Assembly (NCBI GenBank): GCA_037349315.1
Contig: JBAIAC010000033.1
Location: forward strand, 21,532,001-21,596,000
Reading direction: 5' to 3'
Length of the DNA: 64,000 bases
Source of the DNA: Chelydra serpentina
Lineage: Eukaryota; Chordata; Testudines; Chelydridae
This document shows positions 33,521 through 47,323 of this stretch, in pieces. The stretch's first letter is position 1. Every line of letters starts with the position of its first letter. The position numbers and the translations under genes are program-made. The notes beneath the pieces are model-generated. The model searched no databases. It had not been told where the DNA came from and saw only the letters and a program-made list of their open reading frames with translations.

Positions 33521-36500
33521 GGCTGTGGAAGGGCGGGAGGCTGTTTGTGGGGCTGGAGGGGATGGGGGGCCGTGCAAGGGCGGGAGGCTGTGTGTGGGGC
33601 AGGAGGGGGTCGGGGCCCGTGGAAAGGCGGGAGGCTGTGTATGGGGATGGGGGGCCGTGGAAGGGCGGGAGGCTGTGTGTGGGGCCGGAGGGGATGGGGG
33701 GCCGTGCAAGGGCGGGAGGCTGTGTGTGGGGCTGGAGGGGGTGGGGGGCCGTGGAAGGGCGGGAGGCTGTGTGTGGGGCTGGAGGGGGTGGGGGGCCATG
33801 GAAGGGCGGGAGGCTGTGTGTGGGGCTGGAGGGGATGGGGGGCCGTGGAAGGGCGGGAGGCTGTGTGTGGGGCTGGAGGGGATGGGGGGCCGTGCAAGGG
33901 CGGGAGGCTGTGTGCGGGGGTGGGGGGCTGTGGAGGGGCAGAAGGCTGTGTGAGGGGGTGGGGGGGCTGTGGAAGGGCGGGAGGCTGTGTGAGGGGGTGG
34001 GGGGGCTGTGGAAGGGCGGGAGGCTGTGTGAGGGGGTGGGGGGGCTGTGGAAGGGCGGGAGGCTGTGTGAGGGGGTGGGGGGGCTGTGGAAGGGCGGGAG
34101 GCTGTGTGTGGGGCTGGAGGGGGTCGGGGGCCGTGGAAGGGCGGGAGGCTGTGTGTGGGGCTGGAGGGGGTGGGGGGCCGTGGAAGGGCGGGAGTCTGTG
34201 TGTGGGGCTGGAGGGGATGGGGGGCCGTGGAAGGGCGGGAGGCTGTGTGTGGGGCTGGAGGGGGTGGGGGGCCGTGGAAGGGCGGGAGGCTGTGTGTGGG
34301 GCTGGAGGGGGTGGGGGGCCGTGGAAGGGCGGGAGGCTGTGTGTGGGGATGGAGGGGGTGGGGGGCCGTGGAAGGGCGGGAGGCTGTGTGTGGGGATGGA
34401 GGAGGTGGGGGGCCGTGGAAAGGCGGGAGGCTGTGTGTGGGGCTGGAGGGGGTCGGGGGCCGTGGAAGGGCGGGAGGCTGTGTGTGGGACTGGAGGGGAT
34501 GGGGGGCCGTGCAAGGGCGGGAGGCTGTGTGTGGGGCTGGAGGGGGTGGGGGGCCGTGGAAGGGCGGGAGGCTGTGTGTGGGGCTGGAGGGGATGGGGGG
34601 CCGTGGAAGGGCGGGAGGCTGTGTGTGGGGCTGGAGGGGATGGGGGGCCGTGCAAGGGCGGGAGGCTGTGTGTGGGGCTGGAGGGGATGGGGGGCCGTGG
34701 AAGGGCGGGAGGCTGTGTGTGGGGATGGAGGAGGTGGGGGGCCGTGGAAAGGCGGGAGGCTGTGTGTGGGGCTGGAGGGGGTCGGGGGCCGTGGAAGGGC
34801 GGGAGGCTGTGTGTGGGACTGGAGGGGATGGGGGGCCGTGCAAGGGCGGGAGGCTGTGTGTGGGGCTGGAGGGGGTGGGGGGCCGTGGAAGGGCGGGAGG
34901 CTGTGTGTGGGGCTGGAGGGGGTGGGGGGCCATGGAAGGGCGGGAGGCTGTGTGTGGGGCTGGAGGGGATGGGGGGCCGTGGAAGGGCGGGAGGCTGTGT
35001 GTGGGGCTGGAGGGGATGGGGGGCCGTGCAAGGGCAGGAGGCTGTGTGTGGGGCTGGAGGGGATGGGGGGCCGTGGAAGGGCGGGAGGCTGTGTGTGGGG
35101 CTGGAGGGGATGGGGGGCCGTGCAAGGGCGGGAGGCTGTGTGTGGGGCTGGAGGGGATGGGGGGCCGTGCAAGGGCGGGAGGCTGTGTGTGGGGCCTGAG
35201 GGGATGGGGGGCTGTGGAAGGGCGGGAGGCTGTGTGTGGGGATGGAGGGGGTGGGGGGCCGTGGAAAGGCGGGAGGCTGTGTGTGGGGCTGGAGTGGGTG
35301 GGGAGCCGTGGAAAGGCGGGAGGCTGTGTGTGGGGCTGGAGGGGGTCGGGGGCCATGGAAGGGCGGGAGGCTGTGTGTGGGACTGGAGGGGATGGGGGGC
35401 TGTGCAAGGGCGGGAGGCTGTGTGTGGGGCTGGAGGGGGTGGGGGGCCATGGAAGGGCGGGAGGCTGTGTGTGGGGCTGGAGGGGATGGGGGGCCGTGCA
35501 AGGGCAGGAGGCTGTGTGTGGGGCTGGAGAGGGTGGCGCGCTGTGGAAGGGCGGGAGGCTGTGTGTGGGGGTGGGGGGCCGTGGAAAGGCGGGAGGCTGT
35601 GTGTGGGGGTGGGGGGCCGTGGAAAGGCGGGAGGCTGTGTGTGGGACTGGAGGGGATGGGGGGCCGTGCAAGGGCGGGAGGCTGTGTGTGGGGCTGGAGG
35701 GGGTGGGGGGCCGTGGAAGGGCGGGAGGCTGTGTGTGGGGCTGGAGGGGGTGGGGGGCCATGGAAGGGCGGGAGGCTGTGTGTGGGGCTGGAGGGGATGG
35801 GGGGCCGTGGAAGGGCGGGAGGCTGTGTGTGGGGCTGGAGGGGATGGGGGGCCGTGCAAGGGCGGGAGGCTGTGTGTGGGGATGGAGGGGATGGGGGGCC
35901 GTGCAAGGGCGGGAGGCTGTGTGTGGGGCCTGAGGGGATGGGGGGGCCGTGGAAGGGCGGGAGGCTGTGTGTGGGGATGGAGGGGGTGGGGGGCCGTGGA
36001 AAGGCGGGAGGCTGTGTGTGGGGCTGGAGTGGGTGGGGAGCCGTGTAAAGGCGGGAGGCTGTGTGTGGGGCTGGAGTGGGTGGGGAGCCGTGGAAAGGCG
36101 GGAGGCTGTGTGTGGGGCTGGAGGGGGTCGGGGGCCGTGGAAGGGCGGGAGGCTGTGTGTGGGACTGGAGGGGATGGGGGCTGTGCAAGGGCGGGAGGCT
36201 GTGTGTGGGGCTGGAGGGGGTGGGGGGCCGTGGAAGGGCGGGAGGCTGTGTGTGGGGCTGGAGGGGGTGGGGGGCCATGGAAGGGCGGGAGGCTGTGTGT
36301 GGGGCTGGAGGGGATGGGGGGCCGTGCAAGGGCGGGAGGCTGTGTGTGGGGCTGGAGAGGGTGGCGCGCTGTGGAAGGGCGGGAGGCTGTGTGTGGGGGT
36401 GGGGGGCCGTGGAAAGGCGGGAGGCTGTGTGTGGGGGTGGGGGGCCGTGGAAAGGCGGGAGGCTGTGTGTGGGGGTGGGGGCCGTGGAAAGGCGGGAGGC

Positions 36501-37808
36501 TGTGTGTGGGACTGGAGGGGACGGGGGGCCGTGCAAGGGCGGGAGGCTGTGTGTGGGGCTGGAGGGGGTGGGGGGCCGTGGAAGGGCGGGAGGCTGTGTG
36601 TGGGGATGGGGGGCCGTGGAAGGGCGGGAGGCTGTGTGTGGGGATGGAGGGGATGGGGGGCCGTGCAAGGGCGGGAGGCTGTGTGTGGGGCTGGAGGGGA
36701 TGGGGTGCCGTGCAAGGGCGGGAGGCTGTGTGTGGGGCTGGAGGGGATGGGGGGCCGTGCAAGGGCGGGAGGCTGTGTGTGGGGCTGGAGGGGATGGGGG
36801 GGCCGTGCAAGGGCGGGAGGCTGTGTGTGGGGCCTGAGGGGATGGGGGGCTGTGGAAGGGCGGGAGGCTGTGTGTGGGGATGGAGGGGGTGGGGGGCCGT
36901 GGAAAGGCGGGAGGCTGTGTGTGGGGCTGGAGTGGGTGGGGGAGCCGTGGAAAGGCGGGAGGCTGTGTGTGGGGCTGGAGTGGGTGGGGAGCCGTGGAAA
37001 GGCGGGAGGCTGTGTGTGGGGCTGGAGGGGGTCGGGGGCCGTGGAAGGGCGGGAGGCTGTGTGTGGGACTGGAGGGGATGGGGGGCCGTGGGAAGGGCGG
37101 GAGGCTGTGTGTGGGGCTGGAGGGGGTGGGGGGCCATGGAAGGGCGGGAGGCTGTGTGTGGGGCTGGAGGGGATGGGGGGCCGTGCAAGGGCAGGAGGCT
37201 GTGTGTGGGGCTGGAGAGGGTGGCGCGCTGTGGAAGGGCGGGAGGCTGTGTGTGGGGGTGGGGGGCCGTGGAAAGGCGGGAGGCTGTATGTGGGGGTGGG
37301 GGGCCGTGGAAAGGCGGGAGGCTGTGTTTGGGGGTGGAGGGGTTGGGGGGCCGTGGAAGGGTGGGGGGCTGTGTGTGGGGCTGGAGGGGGTGGGGGGCCG
37401 TGGAAGGGCGGGAGGCTGTGTGTGGGGCTGGAGGGGGTGTGGGGCTGTGGAAGGGCGGGAGGCTGTGTGTGGGGCTGGAGGGGGTGTGGGGCCGTGGAAG
37501 GGCAGGAGGCTGTGTGAGGGGGTGGGGGGGCTGTGGAAGGGCGGGAGGCTGTGTGAGGGGGTGGGGGGGCTGTGGAAGGGGGGAGGCTGTGTGTGGGGGT
37601 GGGGGGCCGTGGAAGGGCGGGAGGCTGTGTGTGGGGCTGGAGGGGGTGTGGGGCCGTGGAAGGGCGGGAGGCTGTGTGTGGGGATGGGGGGCTGTGGAGG
37701 GGCAGAAGGCTGTGTGAGGGGGTGGGGGGCTGTGGAAGGGCGGGAGGCTGTGTGTGGGGGTGGGGGGCTGTGGAATGGTGGAAGGCTGTGTTTGGGGCTG
37801 GAGGGGTT
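33521..37808. repeat. 4.3 kb G-rich 47-bp minisatellite in RAMAC intron 1
   Basis: Roughly 90-100 head-to-tail copies of a 47-bp unit. Each has GGGCGGGAGGCTGTGTGTGG, then GGCTGGAGGGGGTGGGGGG, then CCGTGGAA. Variant units include a 39-bp form with GTGTGAGGGGGTGGGGG (runs at 33900-34100 and 37510-37570), a 38-bp form with GTGTGGGGATGGGGGGCC, and forms with AAAGGCGGG or TGCAAGGGC. The plus (RNA-like) strand is extremely G-rich, with several G-runs per unit. Because 47 is not a multiple of 3 and most units lack stops, very long open frames pass through all three phases in turn on both strands. These are artefacts. Confidence 0.97.
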
Positions 37809-37952
37809 ATGCCTATGGGGACTGGAGCGGTGGGAGGGCTCTGTGCGATGCAGGGGCTGGAGGGGTGGGGTCTCTACCAGTGCCCCATGCTCTCCTGTTA
37901 GTTTATGTGCCCCATGCATTGCTCTCTGTGTCTCAGCTTGACTTCTGTGCTT

Positions 37953-37989
37953 CCCCCCCCCCCCCCCCCCCCAAAAAAAAAAAAAAAAA
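37953..37989. repeat. poly-C/poly-A tract (C20 A17)
   Basis: An uninterrupted run of 20 C (37953-37972) passes directly into 17 A (37973-37989), about 145 bp after the minisatellite ends. It lies within RAMAC intron 1. The length of such a homopolymer pair is prone to error and polymorphism. Confidence 0.9.
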
Positions 37990-38545
37990 GCAAGCCTCCC
38001 TTGCTGTGGGCAGGTCACAGATGTGATGCCTGGAGTCCACCAATTGTTCCCAAGTGGCCCTCAGAGGGAAATGTGAGGCCTTTATTTGACTAATTGTAAT
38101 ACAGCCCAGGTCAGAAGTGACCTGAACATAATTGCTGTATCATAGCTGTCTCTATTAGGTGGCTGAAGTGTAATAAGTTGATGGTTTCAGTTCAGTTTCT
38201 AGTAGATAGGTGTCTCTCAAAAACCTCCCATTACATTTCGAATGTCTGGTGACAATCCCACTGTAGGTGTCAAAATTGTAAACACATGGAGACTGGACTC
38301 CTTTTTCAGTCTTAGAAGTGGTCCAATACAAAGTTGAGGCAGTGAAAGGAAATTAGTTAGTATTTACCTGAATCTTCATTTACAGAATAGTTAAGACAGT
38401 ATCAGGATTGTCAATCCAATATGTAATTAATAATTTAGAATGTAACATACTTCATTACCTCAATTTTCAGTAAGTGAATTTAGTAGCTGTCCTTTTCATG
38501 TCTTTTTTTTTTTAAGCTGCTGCAACTGTATTTTATGTCTAATAG

Positions 38546-40213
<1,668 letters not shown>

Positions 40214-41520
40214 TATGGTATTTTGCTGTTAAGTATCCACTAAAACCATTTAACTTGAATGCCAGATTTTGGGTTTTGTTTTGCTCAATTTTCTTGTATT
40301 TTCTATGTAACTTTAGGTAATGGATATTGGTTTTAGAGAGCCTGTTGATGTCATTTTTGTAGTGCAAATTAACACAGATGTGACCTTTGTTGTGAGTAAT
40401 AAAATACTATAAACAATCTCTAGTGAGCCCACAGACAATATGATTACGTTTGTCCCTCCAGTTCTTTTTTGCTAGGTGCACATTAGAACATCGGATTTCC
40501 CCACCCTGTCACTGACATGATCCCACTATATTACATCTAGGGGGGAAAAAAAAATCAGTAGTTCAGGGAAACAGAAGTTTGCTTTGTCTCTGAAGCACAT
40601 GGCAGTGACTCTATGCATACATGCCAGCGTGTTCTTGAAATTCTGATGCATATTGTGTCCCTTGCTTGGGAGGAGTGTTGCTTATTATTGTCATCCATAA
40701 TGGAAGAAAAGCATGCAATCTGGGTGGGATTTGTTTTTCAACTACTCTTACTACTGAGCTAGTTTATGCTGCTGGAGTTCATGAAAGTTCAAGGAAGACA
40801 TTGCTGTCTGTGTTTTAACTAAAGTTGACCAAAAAAGCAAAGCAGAGGAAGAATTGTAAAAGATGTGAAGTAAGACTCTTATACAAGATGTATTTCTCCC
40901 TGCTGAATGCATGGCTTAAATTTGTATCCGGTTTTCCCCCGTCTTTTTTTAAAGCACTACTACATTCCTGCAATATTCTTGTTTGACAGCTCTTCTTATG
41001 GCACACAGAGGGACAAAATTCATGGACCTAAAAATTCAGTTCCATTTCAACCTTTGTTATAGATTAGGACATTGAAAAAATATAACATTTTCTTCAAAAG
41101 CAGCCTAAGATGTGAAATGAAATAACTCAGTTTGTTTTCTAGTTCCAATAGATCATTACCAAACTATTTTTACATGCACTTAGAAGTGACATCAAGAATG
41201 AGTTTACATCTTTTTAAAATAAACTCAGTAGGTGCACAATTCTCTTTGGGAGTCCTGTTTCCCTCAATGCCAGCTATAGTTTTGTGATGGCTATTTTAAT
41301 AGTTTTTTTCTTTATAGGAAATACTTGTGATTGTCTTAGCACTCTTACGTCTGTTCTTGGTAGTTTCCTTTTATGATTGTATATAGTCTTTGCATGAGAA
41401 AAAAGCAAATACGATACAAAGAAGTATACTTATTAAACCTTTTAATTTTTATGAATTGAGCTCTTGTATTTGCTGAAAGAAATGGATAATAACGAAATAA
41501 ACGCATTATTGAAGATTTAG
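40214..41520 (+). other. RAMAC: RAMAC 3' untranslated region (extent uncertain)
   Basis: An AATAAA signal occurs 185 nt after the stop (40398-40403). Two more lie at 41218-41223 and 41496-41501. The first would give a short 3' UTR and the last one of about 1.3 kb. Nothing else coding is present. Which site is used cannot be told from sequence alone. Confidence 0.5.
40398..40403 (+). terminator. AATAAA polyadenylation signal, proximal
   Basis: Canonical AATAAA 185 nt after the RAMAC stop, followed within 30 nt by CAATCTCTAGTGAGCC and, further on, a GT-rich stretch (ATTACGTTTGTCCC). It is a reasonable cleavage site. Confidence 0.6.
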
Positions 41521-43008
41521 GAGTTGCTGTGAATAATATTTATGAAACCTGCTCTTAGAATGCTGTTATGTTGTAATACTGGCATTTTAGGTTGACAACT
41601 ACACAAGAAGTGACATTTACTGATAAATGTTTCATATTGAGCAGCTGTTCATTGAAAGGAATGGTCTACTCAACTAAGGCAGACTTACTGTTAAGAGGAT
41701 AAGACATATTATAATTGATTAGAAGTCTGGAGTGTTAATCCATTACCTTACCCTGTACTATAATAGGGTCACAGCCCTTCAGTTTATCTGATAAGCACAT
41801 GTGTGTTGGGAGAAGAGTGCATTTCCTTTATTTAACATTTTGTTTAGCTATTCTGCAGAGTACAAATCCAGCCAGGCCGCTCTACTATGATACCAAGATA
41901 CGCTGCTGTGTAACTACATCATGATATCCAGTAACAGGAAACAACATATTAATGCATCTTGACTATCAAACAAAGAAATGCATAATTAATATTAGCAGAA
42001 AATCATACTTTTGAAATTCTTTAAATTTCAAAAGTAATTTTATTATTGATCTCTGTATTTTAAACATGAGCTGTGGGTGGTTTTTATATAATCAAGGATG
42101 GAAAGAAGCTATGGAGCTCAAATGCCACATACCTAGCAAGGATTTATTTTTTATTTATATTTTATTCCTCTGTCTTTTTCCTTGCCCCAGAAGCTATTGC
42201 AAACTAGTCCCCATAATTAGCTTGAGTTTGTTTCTGGTTGTTTAACTTCTTACCCATTAAGTTCTGTAGCATCCAATTTATGAACAGGGCTGAGGTGTTT
42301 ATATTTTTAAAAAAAATGTGGGCTCCACAAAATTCTCCTCAACACTAAAGCATCACAGCTATCAGTGGAGCAGTTGTATGGGGCAGGGAAAATAAGTGGA
42401 ACCACCTTGCTCTCTTCATGCTGCAGATAAGGTCTCAGCAGTGGTCCTGGAGGCCAACAGCAGTACCACAGGATTCACAGTTATGCAGATTCGTCTCCTG
42501 CAAGATGCTTAACATCCATACCTCCAGGTCAGTGGGAACTAAGATGCCCCTCATGTGACAGGACCAGGCCCATATAGTGCAAGTTATGTAGAGGAAGCAA
42601 GAGTGGGCCAGGCTATTCTTCCATTTCATAGCCTGGAGTGGCGTGTCAAGAGGGATACTCTGCAGCCTGAGTGGAGGGAGTGGATTTTGCATTGTCTGAG
42701 GCCCATCCACTTTATTAGGTAGATTTATCCAATTTCAACCATAGTGAATAAAAAATGTGGGTAGGGAAAACTAGATATGACCCAGTTGTAGGTGTAATTA
42801 GCTCAACCTCTTATTTTATTTTAGTGGAAGTCTGTTTGATTTTAAAAGATTAGTAACAATTTTAAGCCAGTAGTTATTTGCTTGAAAAGTGTTTTAATAA
42901 ACCCTTTCACTGGATTCAGGTGCCAGTAACTTTTTTTTTTCCATTTATAGAATGGTTCTCCCAGTAATCCCTACGCACATGAACAGCCAGTCTGTAAACA
43001 GGTTTAAA
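41521..43008. other. gene-free stretch
   Basis: No gene or clear repeat. A minus-strand frame of 91 codons at about 42.6 kb has no recognisable domain. A 12-bp-arm hairpin (ACTTTTGAAATT / AATTTCAAAAGT) lies at about 42007-42035. Confidence 0.5.
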
Positions 43009-43010
43009 TA

Positions 43011-43227
43011 CAGGCAAGTCTCATCTTACGGGGGGGTTCCGTTCCACGGTTAGCGCGTAAAGCGAAAAACCGCGTATAGTGAAACGCCACTGAGTTGAAT
43101 GGCGGACGGAATTGCCTGCAGTACCAATGCCGTTTTAAAATGGTTATTTTTTTTCTTTTTCTGTTTTTGCCGACCGCACATAGCTGAATTTGCGCATGTT
43201 AAATGCACCTAAGATGCGACTCACCTG
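43011..43227. mobile_element. Tigger/pogo-like MITE
   Basis: A 217-bp element with inverted ends CAGGCAAGTCTCATCTTA (left) and TAAGATGCGACTCACCTG (right), 15 of 18 matching, flanked by the dinucleotide TA (43009-43010 and 43228-43229). Inside are GTTCCGTTCCACGG, AGCGCGTAAAGCG and CGCGTATAGTGAAACGCC, which resemble Tigger-family terminal sequence. Tc1/mariner/pogo elements insert at TA. It has no coding capacity. Confidence 0.8.
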
Positions 43228-43897
43228 TATTTCAAATTTGACTCCGTATGTTACACCAGCTAAGACCTCAGCCCAAACAGCCTCGTTGGAGGTAAATGGA
43301 TGTCCTGATACTTACCACATTTAGTTTCTGTCTCACTAATGGCAAAGTAAACAGTGGCTAACTGCTGAACCTGCTGCAAATGGCAGGTACTTTCCACCAA
43401 ACACTGGTCGCTTTTGAACCTTATACTCTCTCACCATTTATCCTGTAGTTCTTCCTTTTAAAGAGAGGCAGGTTCACAAGATTGGAAGTTTTTCTTAAAG
43501 ATGTGCTCAAAATGTAATCTCTTCTCACCATGGAAACTATGTAGAAAATCCAGCAAGGCCCAGAGTCGTCTTCTACTCCATACAATTCTCTCTTCCACAA
43601 CTGACAGTTATGATCAACCCCCTGAGTAAATGGCAGGCAAATTTGCTGAGGGGGGCTGATAAAGTCTCCATTGTTTTTCTGGTGTTTTCCCCAACACTAA
43701 GAATTAGCTGGACTGATTTCAGCTAGACTTCATTGAAGCAACCCTCATTTTGATATAATTTGAAAGTATCAGTCCTTAGCTCTAGGTGCTTGTATAATTA
43801 AAATACACAGAACTATCTATTGTAAACTCCTTGGTCTAGTGATGAGGTGGTCAATATAGAATGCTCTGAAGAACTGATTGTATAGCAGTTTGAAGAT

Positions 43898-44060
43898 GTA
43901 AAGCACTAACAGTTAACCCTCACAATATTCCCTATTCACTAGGTAGGCTAATAGCAGCTACCTATTTTATAAATGGGGAAATAGAGAGATTTGGTTAAAA
44001 TCACATAGTAAACCACTGGCTGAGCTCAGAAGTTCCTGGGCATAGGACTGAGATCCAATC
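43898..44060 (-). mobile_element. MIR-type SINE, antisense
   Basis: ATTTTATAAATGGGGAAATA, GAGAGATTTGGTTAAAATCACA and GATCCAATCCTCTAGACC are the complement of the MIR core and tRNA-like head (splice-like words TTTCCCCATTTATAAAAT on the other strand). It is diverged. The fold-back hAT at 44069 sits at its edge. Confidence 0.65.
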
Positions 44061-44068
44061 CTCTAGAC

Positions 44069-44336
44069 CAGTGTTTCCCAAACTTGGGACCCCGCTTGTT
44101 CAGGGAAAGCCCCTGGCGCGCCCGGTTTGTTTACCTGCTGCGTCCGCAGGTTCGGCTGATCATGGCTCCCACGGGCCCTGGCTGCCGCTTCCCGCAGCCC
44201 CGATTGGCCGGGCACAGCAAACCGCAGCCAGTGGGAGCTGCGATCGGCTAAACCTGCGGATGCGGCAGGTAAACAAACCGGCTGGGCGCACCAGGGGCTT
44301 TCCCTGAACAAGCGGCGTCCCAAGTTTGGGAAACTG
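44069..44336. mobile_element. fold-back hAT MITE (268 bp, nearly full-length palindrome)
   Basis: The ends CAGTGTTTCCCAAACTTGGG and CCCAAGTTTGGGAAACTG are inverted. The inverted repeat continues inward through CGCTTGTTCAGGGAAAGCCC, GGTTTGTTTACCTGCTGC and GATCATGGCTCCCAC to near the centre. Target duplication CTCTAGAC (44061-44068) and CCCTAGAC (44337-44344), 7 of 8. Open frames on both strands of 77-86 codons are mirror images of the palindrome and not genes. Confidence 0.87.
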
Positions 44337-44344
44337 CCCTAGAC

Positions 44345-47143
44345 CCTGCTGTCTCCTTGTCTTGTTTTTACAGGTTGGAATAGTGTTATTCATATAACTT
44401 GTTTCAGCATTAAATCTCTTGCTGTGTTTCAGAAGTCAGAGTAGAGAGTAAATGTCTGTGTGCTTTGAAAAGCTCCTGTAGAATAATAGCAGTGCTGAAA
44501 CCCAATTTTGTGCATGAATAAAACATTTCAGAACAAATACAGGCCAGCCTCTCACTGGACTGAAATATAATTGGACCTCATCTAGGCCTTAGCTTCCTGA
44601 GATTAGTTTATTGGCAGCAGGGCCCCTAACATGAGTGAACGTTTGTGACAGAATGCAGTCTCTCGTTTTCTTTCTCTATCACATTAGATACGTCTAGGAA
44701 GTTTGCATTGTGACAAGAGCATTTCTTCCCCCTCTGCTTAGGTTATGTTACTTCAGATGAAACTCGGGACTAGCATTTTTTAACACGTCTGGCAACTTCA
44801 GATACTAAAGATAAATAGTGATAATTAGTGTTTGTATAACACTTTGCCTTAACTATGCCATAGGATTAACCTGAGATACCAGTGTCTGGAATCTAATTTT
44901 CAGAGAGGCCTGCCCTATAGACCTCTTTGCTCAGATGTCTGGGAGGAAAGTAAATAAAAACTTGTGCAAAAGAAATAAAGAAAAGCAAACACTTATACAT
45001 AAATGTATATGTTTAGTGCAAGTGACCTAATGCCATATTATACTCAAGTATTTAGACACAATAGGCTGGAAGTTCAAGCTATGGCTCCTACAGCAGTTAT
45101 AACTGCCCCTTTACACATATGTAGTAATTGGAAAATATTTATTCTCCAAAATACTGTAGAACTGCCATGGTGCCCCATTATAGGTGCTGTGAGAACTACA
45201 ACATTGACTTCTCTGTTTTTTGTACATGTCAGTTGTTGACTGTAATATTAAAGATGAAAAAAGCCTTCCAAGCTGAAAGAAACTGAAAGGCGAGAGAAGG
45301 CTTGTAGATACAGAGTTCCCATTGTGCTTTGAGAGCTACAATTATACAAGTGTCCTTTGATATTTTGCCTCTGTTGCTTTTATATTCTTTGGATTAACTC
45401 TTCAAGTGGCTGTGTTAATATGCAGACATGCCTGGGAAGTTTAGCTAGAAGTTGACATACATTTTTGTGGACTAGAAGTTGAAGTGTACCCTTACATAGA
45501 AACTCTGAGTGGAACAAAAATGACTTCCAGCATCCATATCTGAAATCTTTGCTACTGTGCCTCTTGCAAGTATTTGAATTGTACACTGGAATCATTAGTT
45601 TGCTGATTAATGTTCTCTTGTCAGTGTGTTTATTGGTTAGCTTACTATCCAGAATGTGTTACTGTCTTTCATTGGACTGGTTGGGGGAGGATGACTATTT
45701 GTTTATATAAAGTTGAAGTTAGTTTAAGAGAAATTGTGCTGTTGTTTTTCTAGTTCTTTAATAAAGAAAAGGGATTCCCTGGATGTTTTTAAAGGCTCTC
45801 CAAAAATATTCTAAGTCCCATGAACACCTAGTTCTTGTATTCAAAGGTGTAGTTGAAATTAAGCAGTATGTAAGTCAGCACACCGCTATCATTAGCGCTG
45901 TGTTACCATTTTAACTATGGAGGTTCAGTGGATAATAACTTAACGTTCCTCGGTGATCAAGAAAACGTACTATATCCTGCCTTCATGTCCCTGTTTTAAA
46001 GCAGAGAGCTGTATAACCCTCTGTTTAAATTATGCATATCTGTTATTCTGCCTGTCATCAAATAAGAAAGATTATAGGGCAGATTAGGTGTCCTTCAGAG
46101 TGCCTAGGAAATATGCAGCCTGATCCAGGACACGTGCACATAAATCCAAGAGATCAAAACAAGGTCCAATGGCTCTGGAACTGTCACTATTATCAATGGC
46201 AACTTTAGTACAGTGATGCATAAATTGGTCTTTTTCCTCTCAAGAGGTTTATTTTTTCATTATGCCTTGCAGACCTGAATTTATTTTAATATTTACCATA
46301 GATAAAAAACATGCCAAAGCATTGACTCTTAATTGTCAGTACTCATTTTGTTCCACTTCATGTAGATGCCAAAATGCTATTTTTATACAACTGATCCTTT
46401 GACTTCTGTTCTATTAAATGCAAATTTACTAAAAAGGATGGTGAAAATTGTTCAAACATTTGCTTTTTGTCTGCTCATAGCACAAACTAGTATAAGCCAG
46501 CATTTTCTCTGTCTGGTAACATTTTACAGTATTTTATATTCCTCTTTTGGAAGAGGAATATACATTTTATGCTGTGTTTTCCTTAAAGTACAATTTGTTA
46601 ATTTTGTTTTAATAATTCAGCTACATGACATTTTTCCATAAATAGTGTCCTTTTATTTTTCATAATTTGCCTAAATAATCCCAAACGTCTTCACTAATTA
46701 AAAGATGACATAGTTCTTCAGCACCTACTCTTGTTCATCGTAATAGGAGAAGATAAGCTAATTATTTAAATAAAGTGAAATTTAAAAAAATTAAAGTAAC
46801 TGCTGAGTTATTTCATAGAGAACCCCAAAGAATAAACTCTAAAGATTAAAAAAAAGACTTGTAAAAAACAAGTAAGGGGATAAAGGTGGGGAAGGAGAGA
46901 GGATTTCAACTAAAATACAATGCAAGATAGACTACTAATTAGGATATTAATCTCTTTCAAACATCTTGCCAACTACATATACAGCAAGATTTAATTAATT
47001 AAATACAGTATTTAAATAAGATTTAAATTAGTGTTGTGTTTCGATAAGGATAAATACAAGACATTCAAACAAATATACTATATGATTTGTTTATATAACT
47101 GTGGAACATCACCCTCCAAATGTTGAAGTGTACAACAAATATT
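44345..47143. other. gene-free stretch
   Basis: No gene and no clear element. A short perfect palindrome (12-bp arms TATATTCCTCTT, loop TTGG) lies at 46535-46562. The rest is A/T-rich. Confidence 0.5.
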
Positions 47144-47323
47144 AGAGCTGGTTAGAAAAATGGATATTTTTCTAATAGAAAGTCTAGAATTTGAATCTGA
47201 AAAGTTAGTTTTGTGTTTGACTGACAATCTACTTTTTTGTTTTTATTAAAAGTCTAAATTTTCTGCAGAAAGAAGACATGTTCTGTGAAAACTTGTTGAA
47301 TTTTTTTAAATTAAACCAGCCCA
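47144..47323. mobile_element. short MITE with GAGCTGGTT ends
   Basis: Left end AGAGCTGGTTAGAAAAAT, right end TTTAAATTAAACCAGCCC. GAGCTGGTT pairs with AACCAGCcC. The interior is A/T-rich (TTTTTAAATT). The size and termini fit a small Tc1/mariner- or hAT-type MITE; no certain target duplication is left. Confidence 0.4.

Noticed and set aside
33260..37941. Long plus-strand open frames (up to about 1485 codons) rich in Gly, Arg, Trp and Cys
   Set aside because: Same minisatellite artefact. Several overlapping frames are open at once and differ only in repeat phase. The region lies within RAMAC intron 1.
33149..38018. Very long minus-strand open frames (up to about 1600 codons) rich in Pro, His, Ser and Thr
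   Set aside because: They are read through the 47-bp minisatellite. The unit lacks stops in most phases and 47 is not a multiple of 3, so the same repeat is read in three phases in turn. No start context, domain or conserved non-repeat part was seen.
44063..44323. Pair of 77-86-codon frames on opposite strands
   Set aside because: They mirror each other across the fold-back hAT element, as expected from a palindrome rather than a gene.
46535..46562. Perfect 12-bp-arm palindromes here and at 59893-59920 and 42007-42035
   Set aside because: Short A/T-rich inverted repeats of this size occur by chance or as DNA-element debris in 64 kb. No supporting context.
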